A stretch of 64,000 bases of DNA from JAHEDH01 sp963753285 (GTDB taxonomy: Bacteria; Actinomycetota; Acidimicrobiia; Spongiisociales; ZC4RG35), in the NCBI GenBank assembly GCA_963753285.1, contig CAVWBT010000008.1, positions 248,001-312,000 on the forward strand, read 5' to 3'. The notes beneath the pieces were generated by a model. It saw only the letters and a list, made by a program, of their open reading frames with translations. It was not told the origin of the DNA and made no database searches. Within the stretch, counting starts at the first letter, position 1. Every line of letters begins with the position of its first letter. Made by a program: the position numbers and the translations under genes. This document shows, piece by piece, positions 35,803-43,970 of the stretch.

Positions 35803-36707
35803 ATGAAGATCGTGACCCTCGCCGGCGGGGTGGGCGGCGCTCGGATGGCGCGTGGTTTCGCCGTGCTCGACACCGTCGAACTCACGGTGGTCGTCAATGT
35901 CGGCGACGACGACACGATCTATGGCGTCGAGCTGAGCCCCGACATCGACACGGTGGTGTACATGCTCGCCGGAGTCGAGGGCCAGTTCGGGTGGGGCAGA
36001 AGCGACGACACGTGGCAGGTGATGAGCGAGCTCGAACGCTTCGACATCGACACGAGTTTCCGGCTGGGGGATCAGGATCTCGCACTGAACTTGTTTCGCA
36101 CTCACCTCCTGAGGAAGGGCATTCCGTTGAGTTCCATCACGCGCGCCCAGTGCTCTGCGTTCGACATCGCCACTCTGATCCTCCCAGCGACCGACGACCG
36201 CGTGCGCACCAAGGTCCAGGTCGCCGACGCGGGACCTGGATCGACTTCCAGACGTATTTCGTCACGCGGGGGCATCAGGATCGGATCGCGGCGATCTCGT
36301 ACGACGGAATCGATGCCGCTTCACCGGCTCCCGGTGTGTTGGATGCGATCGAGCAAGCGGACGCCGTCGTGATCGCTCCGTCGAACCCGCATCTCTCGAT
36401 CCTCCCGATCCTGACGGTCCCCGGAGTCCGCGAAACCGTCGCCGGCAAGCGAGTCGTTGCCGTCAGTCCGTTCATCGGAGGGACGACGATCAAGGGCCCG
36501 GCGGCCGACGTCATGCGTGCCCTAGGCCACGCAGCCGATCCGACCGGCCTGGCCGAGATCTACGGAGACGTTCTGACGCACCTCGTGGTCGATCCAGACG
36601 ACGCCGTCGAGCTCGCCGGGATCGAGTGCCTCACGACTGACATCATGATCGGCACGTGGGAAGAGGCGGGTCGTCTGGCAGAGGAGATCACGAAGTGGCT
36701 GAGCTGA
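35803..36707 (+). pseudogene. cofD: 2-phospho-L-lactate transferase (CofD/FbiA) with apparent frameshift
   Basis: CofD joins a phosphoenolpyruvate- or lactate-derived moiety to Fo, a late step of coenzyme F420 synthesis. The N-terminal part (MKIVTLAGGVGGARMARGFA) runs in frame from ATG 35803 (AGAGAGG lies upstream) to about 36228. The C-terminal part, from TWIDFQTYFVTRGHQD through APSNPHLSILPIL and SPFIGGTTIKGPA to the TGA at 36705, is in another frame. Adding one base near 36226-36234 restores a 301-residue protein of normal length. All motifs are otherwise present, so it is either a recent lesion or an assembly error. If real, F420 would not be made by this gene. Confidence 0.88.
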
Positions 36708-37402
36708 CCATCTTTCCGATCGAGGGAATCGGTGAGATCCGACCAGGAATGGATGTTGCCGAAGCCATCGGCGATGCGATCACAGACGGTCCCAGAAGAC
36801 TGCTCGATGGCGACGTCGTCGTGGTGACACACAAGATCGTGTCCAAGGCGGAGGGGCGGATCGTCGAACTCGAAGACGACGGACCGGACAGCCATCGCCA
36901 TCTCGTGGAGCAGGAGGCGAAATCGATCATCCGTCGTCGCGACCAACTGGTGATCGCAGAGACCCATCACGGGTTCGTGTGTGCGAACGCCGGGGTCGAC
37001 CGGTCGAATGCCGGGCCGGCCCGCGCGATCCTGCTTCCGATCGATCCGGACCGCTCGGCCAACCGCATTCGGCTCCGACTGTCGGATCGCTTCGATGTCG
37101 AACTCGCAGTGATCGTGACGGACACGTTCGGACGTGCCTGGCGACGAGGGCTCACCGACGTTGCGATCGGGGTTGCCGGGATGGCGGCGATCGACGACCT
37201 TCGCGGCCAGGCTGACGACTTCGGAAAGACCTTGGAGGTCACCGAGATCGCAATCGCAGACGAGATCGCAGCGGCGGCAGATCTCGTCATCGGGAAGAGC
37301 AGCAGGAACCCGGCAGCCGTAGTCCGTGGAGTCCCCTGGACACCAGCCACCAGCGGTGTCGCTCCCCTAGTCCGTCCGCCTCATGAGGATCTGTTCCGGT
37401 AG
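36695..37402 (+). CDS. cofE: Coenzyme F420-0:L-glutamate ligase
   Basis: Adds glutamates to F420-0 using GTP. It has 235 residues from the GTG at 36695, overlapping cofD by 13 bases. VVVVTHKIVSKAEGR is the N-terminal motif, CANAGVDRSNAG and VTDTFGRAWRRGLTDVAIG are the core. It corresponds to the N-terminal ligase domain of mycobacterial FbiB; the C-terminal nitroreductase-like domain that FbiB carries is missing here. An intact cofE directly behind cofD argues that the F420 pathway is in use. Confidence 0.95.
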   Translation: MAELTIFPIEGIGEIRPGMDVAEAIGDAITDGPRRLLDGDVVVVTHKIVSKAEGRIVELEDDGPDSHRHLVEQEAKSIIRRRDQLVIAETHHGFVCANAGVDRSNAGPARAILLPIDPDRSANRIRLRLSDRFDVELAVIVTDTFGRAWRRGLTDVAIGVAGMAAIDDLRGQADDFGKTLEVTEIAIADEIAAAADLVIGKSSRNPAAVVRGVPWTPATSGVAPLVRPPHEDLFR

Positions 37403-37408
37403 GCCGAC

Positions 37409-38683
37409 CTACGCCTTGGGGCGGCCGAGGCATTGGTAGCGGAGCCCGGCGTCGCGTACGGCCTGCGGATCGAGCAGGTTGCGGGCGTCGAACACGACAT
37501 CGCCTTCCATCCGCTTGGCCACCTCGCCGAGGTCGACTCGGAGGAACTCGGGCCACTCGGTGGCGACGAGCAGCAGATCGGCACCGTCGACGACGTCGAG
37601 CGGCTCATCGGCAGTCTGGTAGCCATCGGCACGGGCTTCGGGGTCCCAGGCGACGATCATCGCCCCCAGGTTCGCGAGCGCGTCAGCCATTGCCAGGGCA
37701 GGTGAGGCGCGGGTGTCGTCGGTCCCGGCCTTGAATGCGATTCCCCACATCGCGATCCGCACTCCCGACAGGTCGCCATCGAACAGCTCTCTGATCCGCT
37801 CGACGATCCGGCGTCGTTGCAGATCGTTGGTCGCAATGACGGATTCCAGCAGTGGGAAGTCGTAGCCGATGTCGCTCGCGATCGTGAGCAGCGCCGACGT
37901 GTCTTTCGGGAAACACGAACCTCCGTAGCCCGGCCCCGGCCGCATGAAATGCCCGCCGATTCGCCGGTCGAGCCCGACTGCGTGCAATACGTGCGTCACA
38001 TCTGCGCCCACCTCTTCGGCAAGGTTCGAGATGGCATTGAAGAAGGTCAGGCGGGTGGCGAGGTAGGCGTTGGCGGCATACTTGGTGAGTTCGGCGGACA
38101 CGGGGTCGGTGATGACCACCTGCGCATCGAGTCCGGCGTAGAGCCGTCGCAAAACCTCGGCGTCGGCGGCGAGGTCCGCACCGACGACGATGCGCTCCGC
38201 CTTGAGGAAGTCCTCGACGGCGGAACCCTCAGAGAGGAACTCGGGATTCGAAACGACCGAGGCAGCGCAGCCTGCATCGTCCAGGATCGATCGGAGCAAG
38301 GCGTTCGTACCTACCGGGACCGTCGATTTCACGACGAGGATGCTCGACGAGTCGAGCGCCGGCACCAGTTGGCGCACTGCCGCCTCCAGGATGCTCAGAT
38401 CGGCTCGACCATCGCCATCCGGCGGGGTCGGAAGGGCCAGGAAGATGACGTCTGCACCGGCAACCGCCTCGTGGTTGTCCGAGTGGAGCGTGATGAGATC
38501 GTGGGACAACGCCCGAGTGAACAGCTCCTCGAGCCCGGGCTCGTAGATCGGCAGCTTGCCGTGGCTGAGCCGCTCGAGTCTCTTCGGGTCGGATTCCCCC
38601 ACACGAACGGTGTGTCCGAGGTGAGCGAGTCCGGCAGACTGCACGAGACCGACGTAGCCGGCACCGATGACGGTGACTTTCAT
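37409..38683 (-). CDS. UDP-glucose 6-dehydrogenase
   Basis: Oxidises UDP-glucose to UDP-glucuronate for surface polysaccharides. It has 424 residues. The N-terminal Rossmann motif is VIGAGYVGLVQSAGLA, the catalytic Cys is in GYGGSCFPKDTSA, and KSTVPVGTNALL and IAFKAGTDDTRASPAL are typical. A related GDP-mannose dehydrogenase is possible but the pattern favours UDP-glucose. It converges with cofE, with six bases between the stop codons, and lies downstream of the LCP gene on the same strand. A TATGGG-type -10 sits about 30 bases upstream. Confidence 0.92.
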   Translation of the reverse strand: MKVTVIGAGYVGLVQSAGLAHLGHTVRVGESDPKRLERLSHGKLPIYEPGLEELFTRALSHDLITLHSDNHEAVAGADVIFLALPTPPDGDGRADLSILEAAVRQLVPALDSSSILVVKSTVPVGTNALLRSILDDAGCAASVVSNPEFLSEGSAVEDFLKAERIVVGADLAADAEVLRRLYAGLDAQVVITDPVSAELTKYAANAYLATRLTFFNAISNLAEEVGADVTHVLHAVGLDRRIGGHFMRPGPGYGGSCFPKDTSALLTIASDIGYDFPLLESVIATNDLQRRRIVERIRELFDGDLSGVRIAMWGIAFKAGTDDTRASPALAMADALANLGAMIVAWDPEARADGYQTADEPLDVVDGADLLLVATEWPEFLRVDLGEVAKRMEGDVVFDARNLLDPQAVRDAGLRYQCLGRPKA

Positions 38684-38793
38684 GATGTGATCCCCATTCG
38701 GAAGTGTCCCATACCCTGCTGAAGAGGGTACCGACGTTTCCGTATCGGCCCACGGGTCGCTGGACCTAAACGATTCGAGGGCTCATTCCGCTC

Positions 38794-40095
38794 CTACGCT
38801 CCGGCGGTGGTGTCATCGCTTCCGACGATGACGACTGCGCCGAGTTCCGGTCCGATCGTTCCGACCTCGACGACGCCGAATCCCAACTCTCCGGCGATGA
38901 GCTCACCAAACGCCACCGTATCGGGGCGAACCAGGATCATGGTCTTCGCAAAGTCCTTGCGATCGGCATCACCGACCCCGGCGATCTCGAACCCGTCCTG
39001 TGTCAACCGATCTGCCATCGCTCCCGCGCTGCCCGAAACTCCGTTGCCGTTCAGGACGCGGACACTGAGGCCCAAGGGATCGAACGACACCATCGGTTCG
39101 CCCGCTCGGAGCGCAGCGAGCATCTGAGCCGCCGCTGGATCGGAGGGAATCACCACGCTGGCCTCGCCCACCGTGGCGACATCACCGGGCAGCGTCGCCG
39201 CCTCGATCTCATTCGGCCGGACTTCGCGCATGGTGAACGCCAACTGGACCAGCGAAGCCTCGGCGAGGGTCGTATCCACCGTGAGGTATTGCGCGAACCC
39301 TCCCACCAAGTCACCCATCTCGACGATGGACGAGGGGCGGGCCAATCCCCGCAGGATGGCGAAGATCAGCTGCTGCTGACGTCGGGTCCGCCCGAAGTCG
39401 TTGGCATCCACCGACACCCAGGTACCTGATTGGAGCTCTTCGTATGACCGAGACCGGGCGAATGCCAAGGCTTGATAGCCGTCGAGCACTTGGGGACCGG
39501 CGGCGACATCAAGACCCGACTTGCCATCGCGAGCCGGGAACGGGAAGTCGATCTCGACCCCCCCGAGATCGTCGACGATCGCCTGGAAACCGACGAAGTC
39601 GACTTCGACGTAGTGGTTGATGGGCACCCCGGTGAAGTCGGCGACGGTCTCGACCATCAGAGGAGCACCCCCGAATGCGAACGCCGAGTTGATCTTTCCC
39701 TTGCCACGCCCGGGGATGTCGACATAGGTGTCTCTGGGAATGCTCAGCATCTGCGCAGTCCCGTCGTCGGGAACGACGCGGAGCAGGATGATCACATCGG
39801 CGCGCTCTCCCCCCGAAGGCCCGAAGTTCTTGAGTGAATCGAGACCCTCCCGTGAGTCGGAGCCGATCAGAAGGAACGTGATCGGCTGAGAGCGGTCGGC
39901 GACGGTCGGTGTCAGCACCGGCACGACTTGGTCGTTGGTGGTCACGTTCTCGTCGAACTGGTTCTCGGTGCTGCGCAGCTGGAAGAACGCAAAGAGCGCT
40001 GCGAGGTTGAGCGCGACGAGCACGGCGAACACGCTTCGCTTGAGCCAGCGTCTCGGGCGCGGCGCGGGTGGGAGGGTTTCGGTTTCGGTGGTCAT
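38794..40095 (-). CDS. LytR-CpsA-Psr family glycopolymer ligase with LytR_C domain
   Basis: A 433-residue protein that probably attaches glycans to peptidoglycan. It has a short N-terminal tail, one membrane helix (about 20-42), the LCP domain with LLIGSDSREG and IILLRVVPDDGTAQMLSIPRD (the Arg/Asp phosphate-binding residues) and GRTRRQQQLI, and a C-terminal LytR_C domain (SVRVLNGNGVSGSAGAMAD). In mycobacteria the homologous cpsA gene also lies near this cluster. It is divergent from the gene at 40231. Confidence 0.94.
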   Translation of the reverse strand: MTTETETLPPAPRPRRWLKRSVFAVLVALNLAALFAFFQLRSTENQFDENVTTNDQVVPVLTPTVADRSQPITFLLIGSDSREGLDSLKNFGPSGGERADVIILLRVVPDDGTAQMLSIPRDTYVDIPGRGKGKINSAFAFGGAPLMVETVADFTGVPINHYVEVDFVGFQAIVDDLGGVEIDFPFPARDGKSGLDVAAGPQVLDGYQALAFARSRSYEELQSGTWVSVDANDFGRTRRQQQLIFAILRGLARPSSIVEMGDLVGGFAQYLTVDTTLAEASLVQLAFTMREVRPNEIEAATLPGDVATVGEASVVIPSDPAAAQMLAALRAGEPMVSFDPLGLSVRVLNGNGVSGSAGAMADRLTQDGFEIAGVGDADRKDFAKTMILVRPDTVAFGELIAGELGFGVVEVGTIGPELGAVVIVGSDDTTAGA

Positions 40096-40230
40096 GCAGG
40101 GATACCCAGAGAAAGGATCGGTGTCCGAGTAGGGACGTTCTCAAGGGTACCAGAGTTCCAGCGGTCGGCATCGCGGAGCACAGTCGTCTGTCGCTATCGT
40201 CCTACGCGCTCGAACGAGGAACTGGAGAAC

Positions 40231-40980
40231 ATGGCGACGCTCCCGCACGAAGGCACGCACTCGGTGATGTACGGCAACCTCACCGTGTCTGTCGGCAGTG
40301 GCTACCGCGGTGGCTACCTCGCCCGACCCGACCAGGCCGGACGCTGGCCGGTGGTCTTCTTGGTCCACGATCTCGACGGTCTCGGTGCCCACGAGAAGTA
40401 CGTTGCTCGCCGCCTGGCTCGAAAGGGACTGGCCGTCGTCTGTGTCGAGCTGTATGCCGAGAAACCGGAGTCGGCCGACGCCGGACTCCGGGCGTACAAC
40501 TCGATGACCGATGGCCAGGCACTCAGGGTTCTCGACGAGGCGCACGAGTACCTGTCGAGCCACGACATCGAATGGGCACACACCGACCGGGTCGGCATGC
40601 TCGGTCTCGACGTAGGCGGTCGGTTTGCGCTGATCACCGCCGCCCATCGTCCCTGGGTCGGAGCCTCCGCAGTCGCCTACACCCCGTTGACCGGTGACGA
40701 ACAACGCGATTTCCCGGTCGCCGACATGCTCGGTCACCTTGCCACTCCGGTGCTCGGGCTGTACGGCACCGACGACGAGCTGATCGATGCCGCCAATGTC
40801 GATGAGGCGCAGGCCAGGAATCCTGCCGGTCAGTGGCTGCTGTATCAAGGCGTGGGACATGGCTTCCTCGACGAGGTCGGCCCGGGGTTCGATTCCGCCT
40901 CGTTCGAAGACGCCATCGTGCGCCTGTCCGATTTCTTCACCCGCAACCTGCCAGCCGCAGAGATCATCGACCTGGGCTGA
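40231..40980 (+). CDS. Dienelactone hydrolase-like protein with an Asp at the nucleophile position
   Basis: A 249-residue alpha/beta-hydrolase of the DLH type. The elbow that usually reads GxCxG in this family is GLDVGGRFAL here, placing Asp where the nucleophile should be. The acid Asp is in YGTDDELI and the His in GVGHGFLDE. Aspartate as nucleophile is known in dehalogenases and epoxide hydrolases, so the chemistry may differ from lactone hydrolysis; loss of activity is also possible. GGAG lies just before the ATG, and a TATCGT box is about 30 bases upstream. I cannot name the substrate. Confidence 0.8.
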   Translation: MATLPHEGTHSVMYGNLTVSVGSGYRGGYLARPDQAGRWPVVFLVHDLDGLGAHEKYVARRLARKGLAVVCVELYAEKPESADAGLRAYNSMTDGQALRVLDEAHEYLSSHDIEWAHTDRVGMLGLDVGGRFALITAAHRPWVGASAVAYTPLTGDEQRDFPVADMLGHLATPVLGLYGTDDELIDAANVDEAQARNPAGQWLLYQGVGHGFLDEVGPGFDSASFEDAIVRLSDFFTRNLPAAEIIDLG

Positions 40981-41126
40981 GGTCGGCCTGGCGGCCTCCC
41001 TCCTTGCGCAATGCGCCATGCGCTTCACGGGGCCGCTATCAAAGTCTCCCTGAAGGACGACGAAGGTCGAACGACTGCCATCGTGTTCGAGGACGAGAGG
41101 AAAGCGCATACCGCACAGCGCACACC

Positions 41127-41798
41127 TCATACCTGACGGACATGCGTGACCGCTCCCGACGTCAAGTGCTCTCGGCCTGACGGGGTCTTCACGATGAGGG
41201 CTCCGGTGGGATCGACGTCGATGGCGTGGCCGGAGCCGTCCGGTTCCCAGGTGATGTCACGCCCGATCGTTGTGCACAGCCGCCGGTAGGTGTCGATCGG
41301 CCACCGTTCGGGTCCCGCCTCGATGAGCCGCAGCAGCGCCTCGACCCATCGCTCGGCGAGTCGGGGCCCCTCCTCGGTGCCAGGGTCGTCACGGTGCACG
41401 GCGGTGATCCCTTCCGGAGGGTCCGGCCACCAGAGGTTGAGCCCGAATCCGATCACGACGAGGCCGTCCGACGACTCGGCGAGGATCCCTCCCACTTTGG
41501 AGTCTCCGATCAGCACATCGTTCGGCCACTTCAACGAGGCGCCGTCGATCACCTCTGTGGCGGAAACCCCGGCGACAAGCGTGATCGAAGGCAAGGCCTC
41601 GGGAGCCCAACCGGGCCGGAACGCCAGCGAGGCGGCGAGTGCCCGAGGTGCGTTCTGCCACATCGCCCCCGAGCGACCACGGCCGGCCGACTGCCCGGTC
41701 GCGGTCACGAGGAATGGCGAGGAGTCGAAACCGCGCCGCGCCAGGTCCTGTGTGGATGGGACGTCGCCCAGATGTCGCACTGAATACGATGTAGCCAT
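41127..41798 (-). CDS. birA: Biotin-[acetyl-CoA-carboxylase] ligase
   Basis: Attaches biotin to carrier proteins through biotinyl-AMP. It has 223 residues, a ligase-only form without the N-terminal HTH of E. coli BirA. The biotin/ATP motifs GQSAGRGRSGAMW and LKWPNDVLIGDSKVGGIL are visible, and the small C-terminal SH3-like domain follows. GGAGG is five bases before the ATG. It is divergent from the carboxylase beta gene, whose partner alpha subunit carries the biotin. Confidence 0.95.
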   Translation of the reverse strand: MATSYSVRHLGDVPSTQDLARRGFDSSPFLVTATGQSAGRGRSGAMWQNAPRALAASLAFRPGWAPEALPSITLVAGVSATEVIDGASLKWPNDVLIGDSKVGGILAESSDGLVVIGFGLNLWWPDPPEGITAVHRDDPGTEEGPRLAERWVEALLRLIEAGPERWPIDTYRRLCTTIGRDITWEPDGSGHAIDVDPTGALIVKTPSGREHLTSGAVTHVRQV

Positions 41799-41858
41799 TG
41801 CTACCTCCGGTGAGTCATAACGCCGAGAGAACCGGACGCGACCCTAGACAGGAGCACC

Positions 41859-43409
41859 GTGGGCACCGAGGCACGGATCGAAGAACTGAGGAGGCTGCGG
41901 GACGAGGCGCTCCACGCCGGAAGCGAACGCGCCATCGCCAGACAGCACGAGGCCGGGAAGCTCACCGCCCGGGAGCGCATCGACCTGCTGCTCGACAAGG
42001 GCTCGTTCCAGGAGGTCGACATGATGGCGCGCCATCAGGCGCGAGGGTTCGGCATCGAGAACCAACGCCCGGCGGGTGACGCAGTCGTGACCGGCTGGGG
42101 CACTGTCGACGGTCGCACCGTGTTCGTGTTCGCCGAGGACTTCACCGTGTTCGGAGGGTCCCTGGGTCGGGCGGTCGCCGACAAGATCTGCAAGCTCCTC
42201 GACAAGGCGATGGAGGTCGGGGCGCCGGTGGTCGGACTCAAGGACTCTGGCGGCGCTCGCATTCAGGAAGGTGTCGCGGCTCTCGACGGCTACGGTCGGA
42301 TCTTCGAGCGCAACGTGCGCGCTTCCGGTGTCATCCCGCAGATCTCGGTGATCATGGGCCCCTGTGCAGGTGGCGCCGTCTACTCCCCCGCCATCACAGA
42401 CTTCATCTTCCAGGTGGAAGGGACCTCTCACATGTTCATCACGGGCCCCGACGTCATCAAGACGGTGACGGGCGAGGAGGTCTCGTTCGAGGAGTTGGGC
42501 GGAGCACACACGCACGCGTCGAAGTCGGGCGTGACTCATTTCGTGACCAAGAGCGGCGAGGACGCGATGGAAGCAGTCCGCTACCTGCTCTCATTCCTCC
42601 CTCAGAACAACATGGAGCATCCGCCGTTCTTCGGCACGACCGACAGCCGGGATCGGATCGAAGACAGCTTGGACCAGATCATCCCCGACTCCGCCAACCA
42701 ACCGTACGACATGGTCACGCTCATCGAGACCATCGTCGACGATGGGGAGTTCTTCCAGGTTCACGAGCACTTCGCAACGAACATGGTGGTCGGGTTCGCT
42801 CGCATGGACGGCCACGCCGTTGGCGTGATCGGAAATCAACCGGCCTCGATGGCAGGGACATTGGACATCGAAGCCTCCGAGAAGGGCGCTCGGTTCGTCA
42901 GATTCTGCGACGCGTTCAACATCCCGCTCCTCACCTTCGTCGACGTGCCCGGATTCCTGCCGGGGGTCGACCAGGAGCACAACGGAATCATTCGTCACGG
43001 GGCGAAGCTGTTGTATGCCTTCTGCGAAGCGACCGTTCCCAGAATCACGGTCATCACTCGCAAGGCGTACGGAGGCGCGTACCTGGTCATGAACGCCCGC
43101 GGCATCCGAGCGGACCTCGTCTACGCATGGCCGTCTGCTGAGATCGCCGTGATGGGCGCTCAGGGGGCGGTCAACGTCATCTTCCGGCGGGAGCTGAGCG
43201 ACGCCGAGGACGCCGACACCCGCAGGACCGAGCTCATCTCCGACTACGAGCGACAGTTCAACAACCCGTACCGGGCGGCAGAACTCGGCCTGGTCGACGA
43301 GGTGATCGAGCCGAGAGAAACCAGGGTCAAGCTGATCAAGGCACTCGACATGCTCCGTACCAAGCGAGAGACCCTCGCCCCCCGCAAACACGGAAACATC
43401 CCCCTGTGA
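41859..43409 (+). CDS. Acyl-CoA carboxylase, carboxyltransferase (beta) subunit
   Basis: Transfers CO2 from carboxybiotin to propionyl- or acetyl-CoA. It has 516 residues. The two crotonase-like halves are clear: GVAALDGYGRIFERN with MGPCAGGAVYSPA in the first, and FVDVPGFLPGVDQEHNGIIRHGAKLLYAF with KAYGGAYLVMNA in the second. The length and sequence match PccB/AccD-type proteins of actinobacteria. Start GTG 41859 has GGAG four bases upstream. Propionyl-CoA is the more likely substrate because the window also encodes a methylmalonyl-CoA mutase subunit. The alpha subunit gene follows after 561 bases of non-coding sequence. Confidence 0.94.
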   Translation: MGTEARIEELRRLRDEALHAGSERAIARQHEAGKLTARERIDLLLDKGSFQEVDMMARHQARGFGIENQRPAGDAVVTGWGTVDGRTVFVFAEDFTVFGGSLGRAVADKICKLLDKAMEVGAPVVGLKDSGGARIQEGVAALDGYGRIFERNVRASGVIPQISVIMGPCAGGAVYSPAITDFIFQVEGTSHMFITGPDVIKTVTGEEVSFEELGGAHTHASKSGVTHFVTKSGEDAMEAVRYLLSFLPQNNMEHPPFFGTTDSRDRIEDSLDQIIPDSANQPYDMVTLIETIVDDGEFFQVHEHFATNMVVGFARMDGHAVGVIGNQPASMAGTLDIEASEKGARFVRFCDAFNIPLLTFVDVPGFLPGVDQEHNGIIRHGAKLLYAFCEATVPRITVITRKAYGGAYLVMNARGIRADLVYAWPSAEIAVMGAQGAVNVIFRRELSDAEDADTRRTELISDYERQFNNPYRAAELGLVDEVIEPRETRVKLIKALDMLRTKRETLAPRKHGNIPL

Positions 43410-43539
43410 GCCTGGCTCGCTTCGCTCACCGCGGCGTCATGAGAGGTGAGCGTGGGTCAAAGGTGCACCGTCTTCAGACGAGTCCGTCATACCTCGCCTG
43501 CAGGCGAAGAGCATGAGTTGAATCAGGCTCCTGCGCAGG

Positions 43540-43845
43540 ATCACGACCCGGCTGATGCGACCTTGGAGCAATGGTCCGAACGGAAACCAGCCGGCTTTCG
43601 AGATTCGTGTGACTCGACTCCGATGCGCGGCAATGCATAACCGAGAAAGCGGGAGAAGTCCGCTGGGTGCGATCGGCTTGCACCTTCAGCGATGTTCGAC
43701 AGCGACGAGACAGCAGCCCGCCGCATCTGGGCAGATCAGACCAAATCTCTCGTCCGCTCGGGAAGTCGGATGTGATCTGTACAGGTCGACCAGAGGTCGT
43801 CGAATGCAGACCAAACACGCAAGTCTGGCGGAAGTCCTGCACAGG
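43540..43845 (-). pseudogene. Remnant of a four-helix-bundle (23S rRNA intervening sequence-type) protein
   Basis: The 561-base gap between the two carboxylase genes contains pieces of a four-helix-bundle protein in different frames on the minus strand. In order they are QDFRQ, LRVWSAFDDL, VDLYR, TSDFPSGREIW, then MRRAAVSSLSNIAEGASR with ADFSRFLGYAL, and finally a degenerate SE...L helix. The best-preserved segment matches the family motif RRAAVS.PSNIAEG. At least two or three frameshifts separate the parts, so it is broken. Such genes are mobile over evolution and turn up in rRNA spacers and intergenic regions. The rest of the gap shows no gene. Confidence 0.7.
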
Positions 43846-43970
43846 CAAGTCGCTTACGCATCCTCGACATGGATTGGCAATCCCTTTCGCGACTCACGAT
43901 CAGAATCGGGATCTGTCATCTGTCAACGTCATCGGGTCATCGAAGACGCCAAGGCCCAGGAACGGCAATC

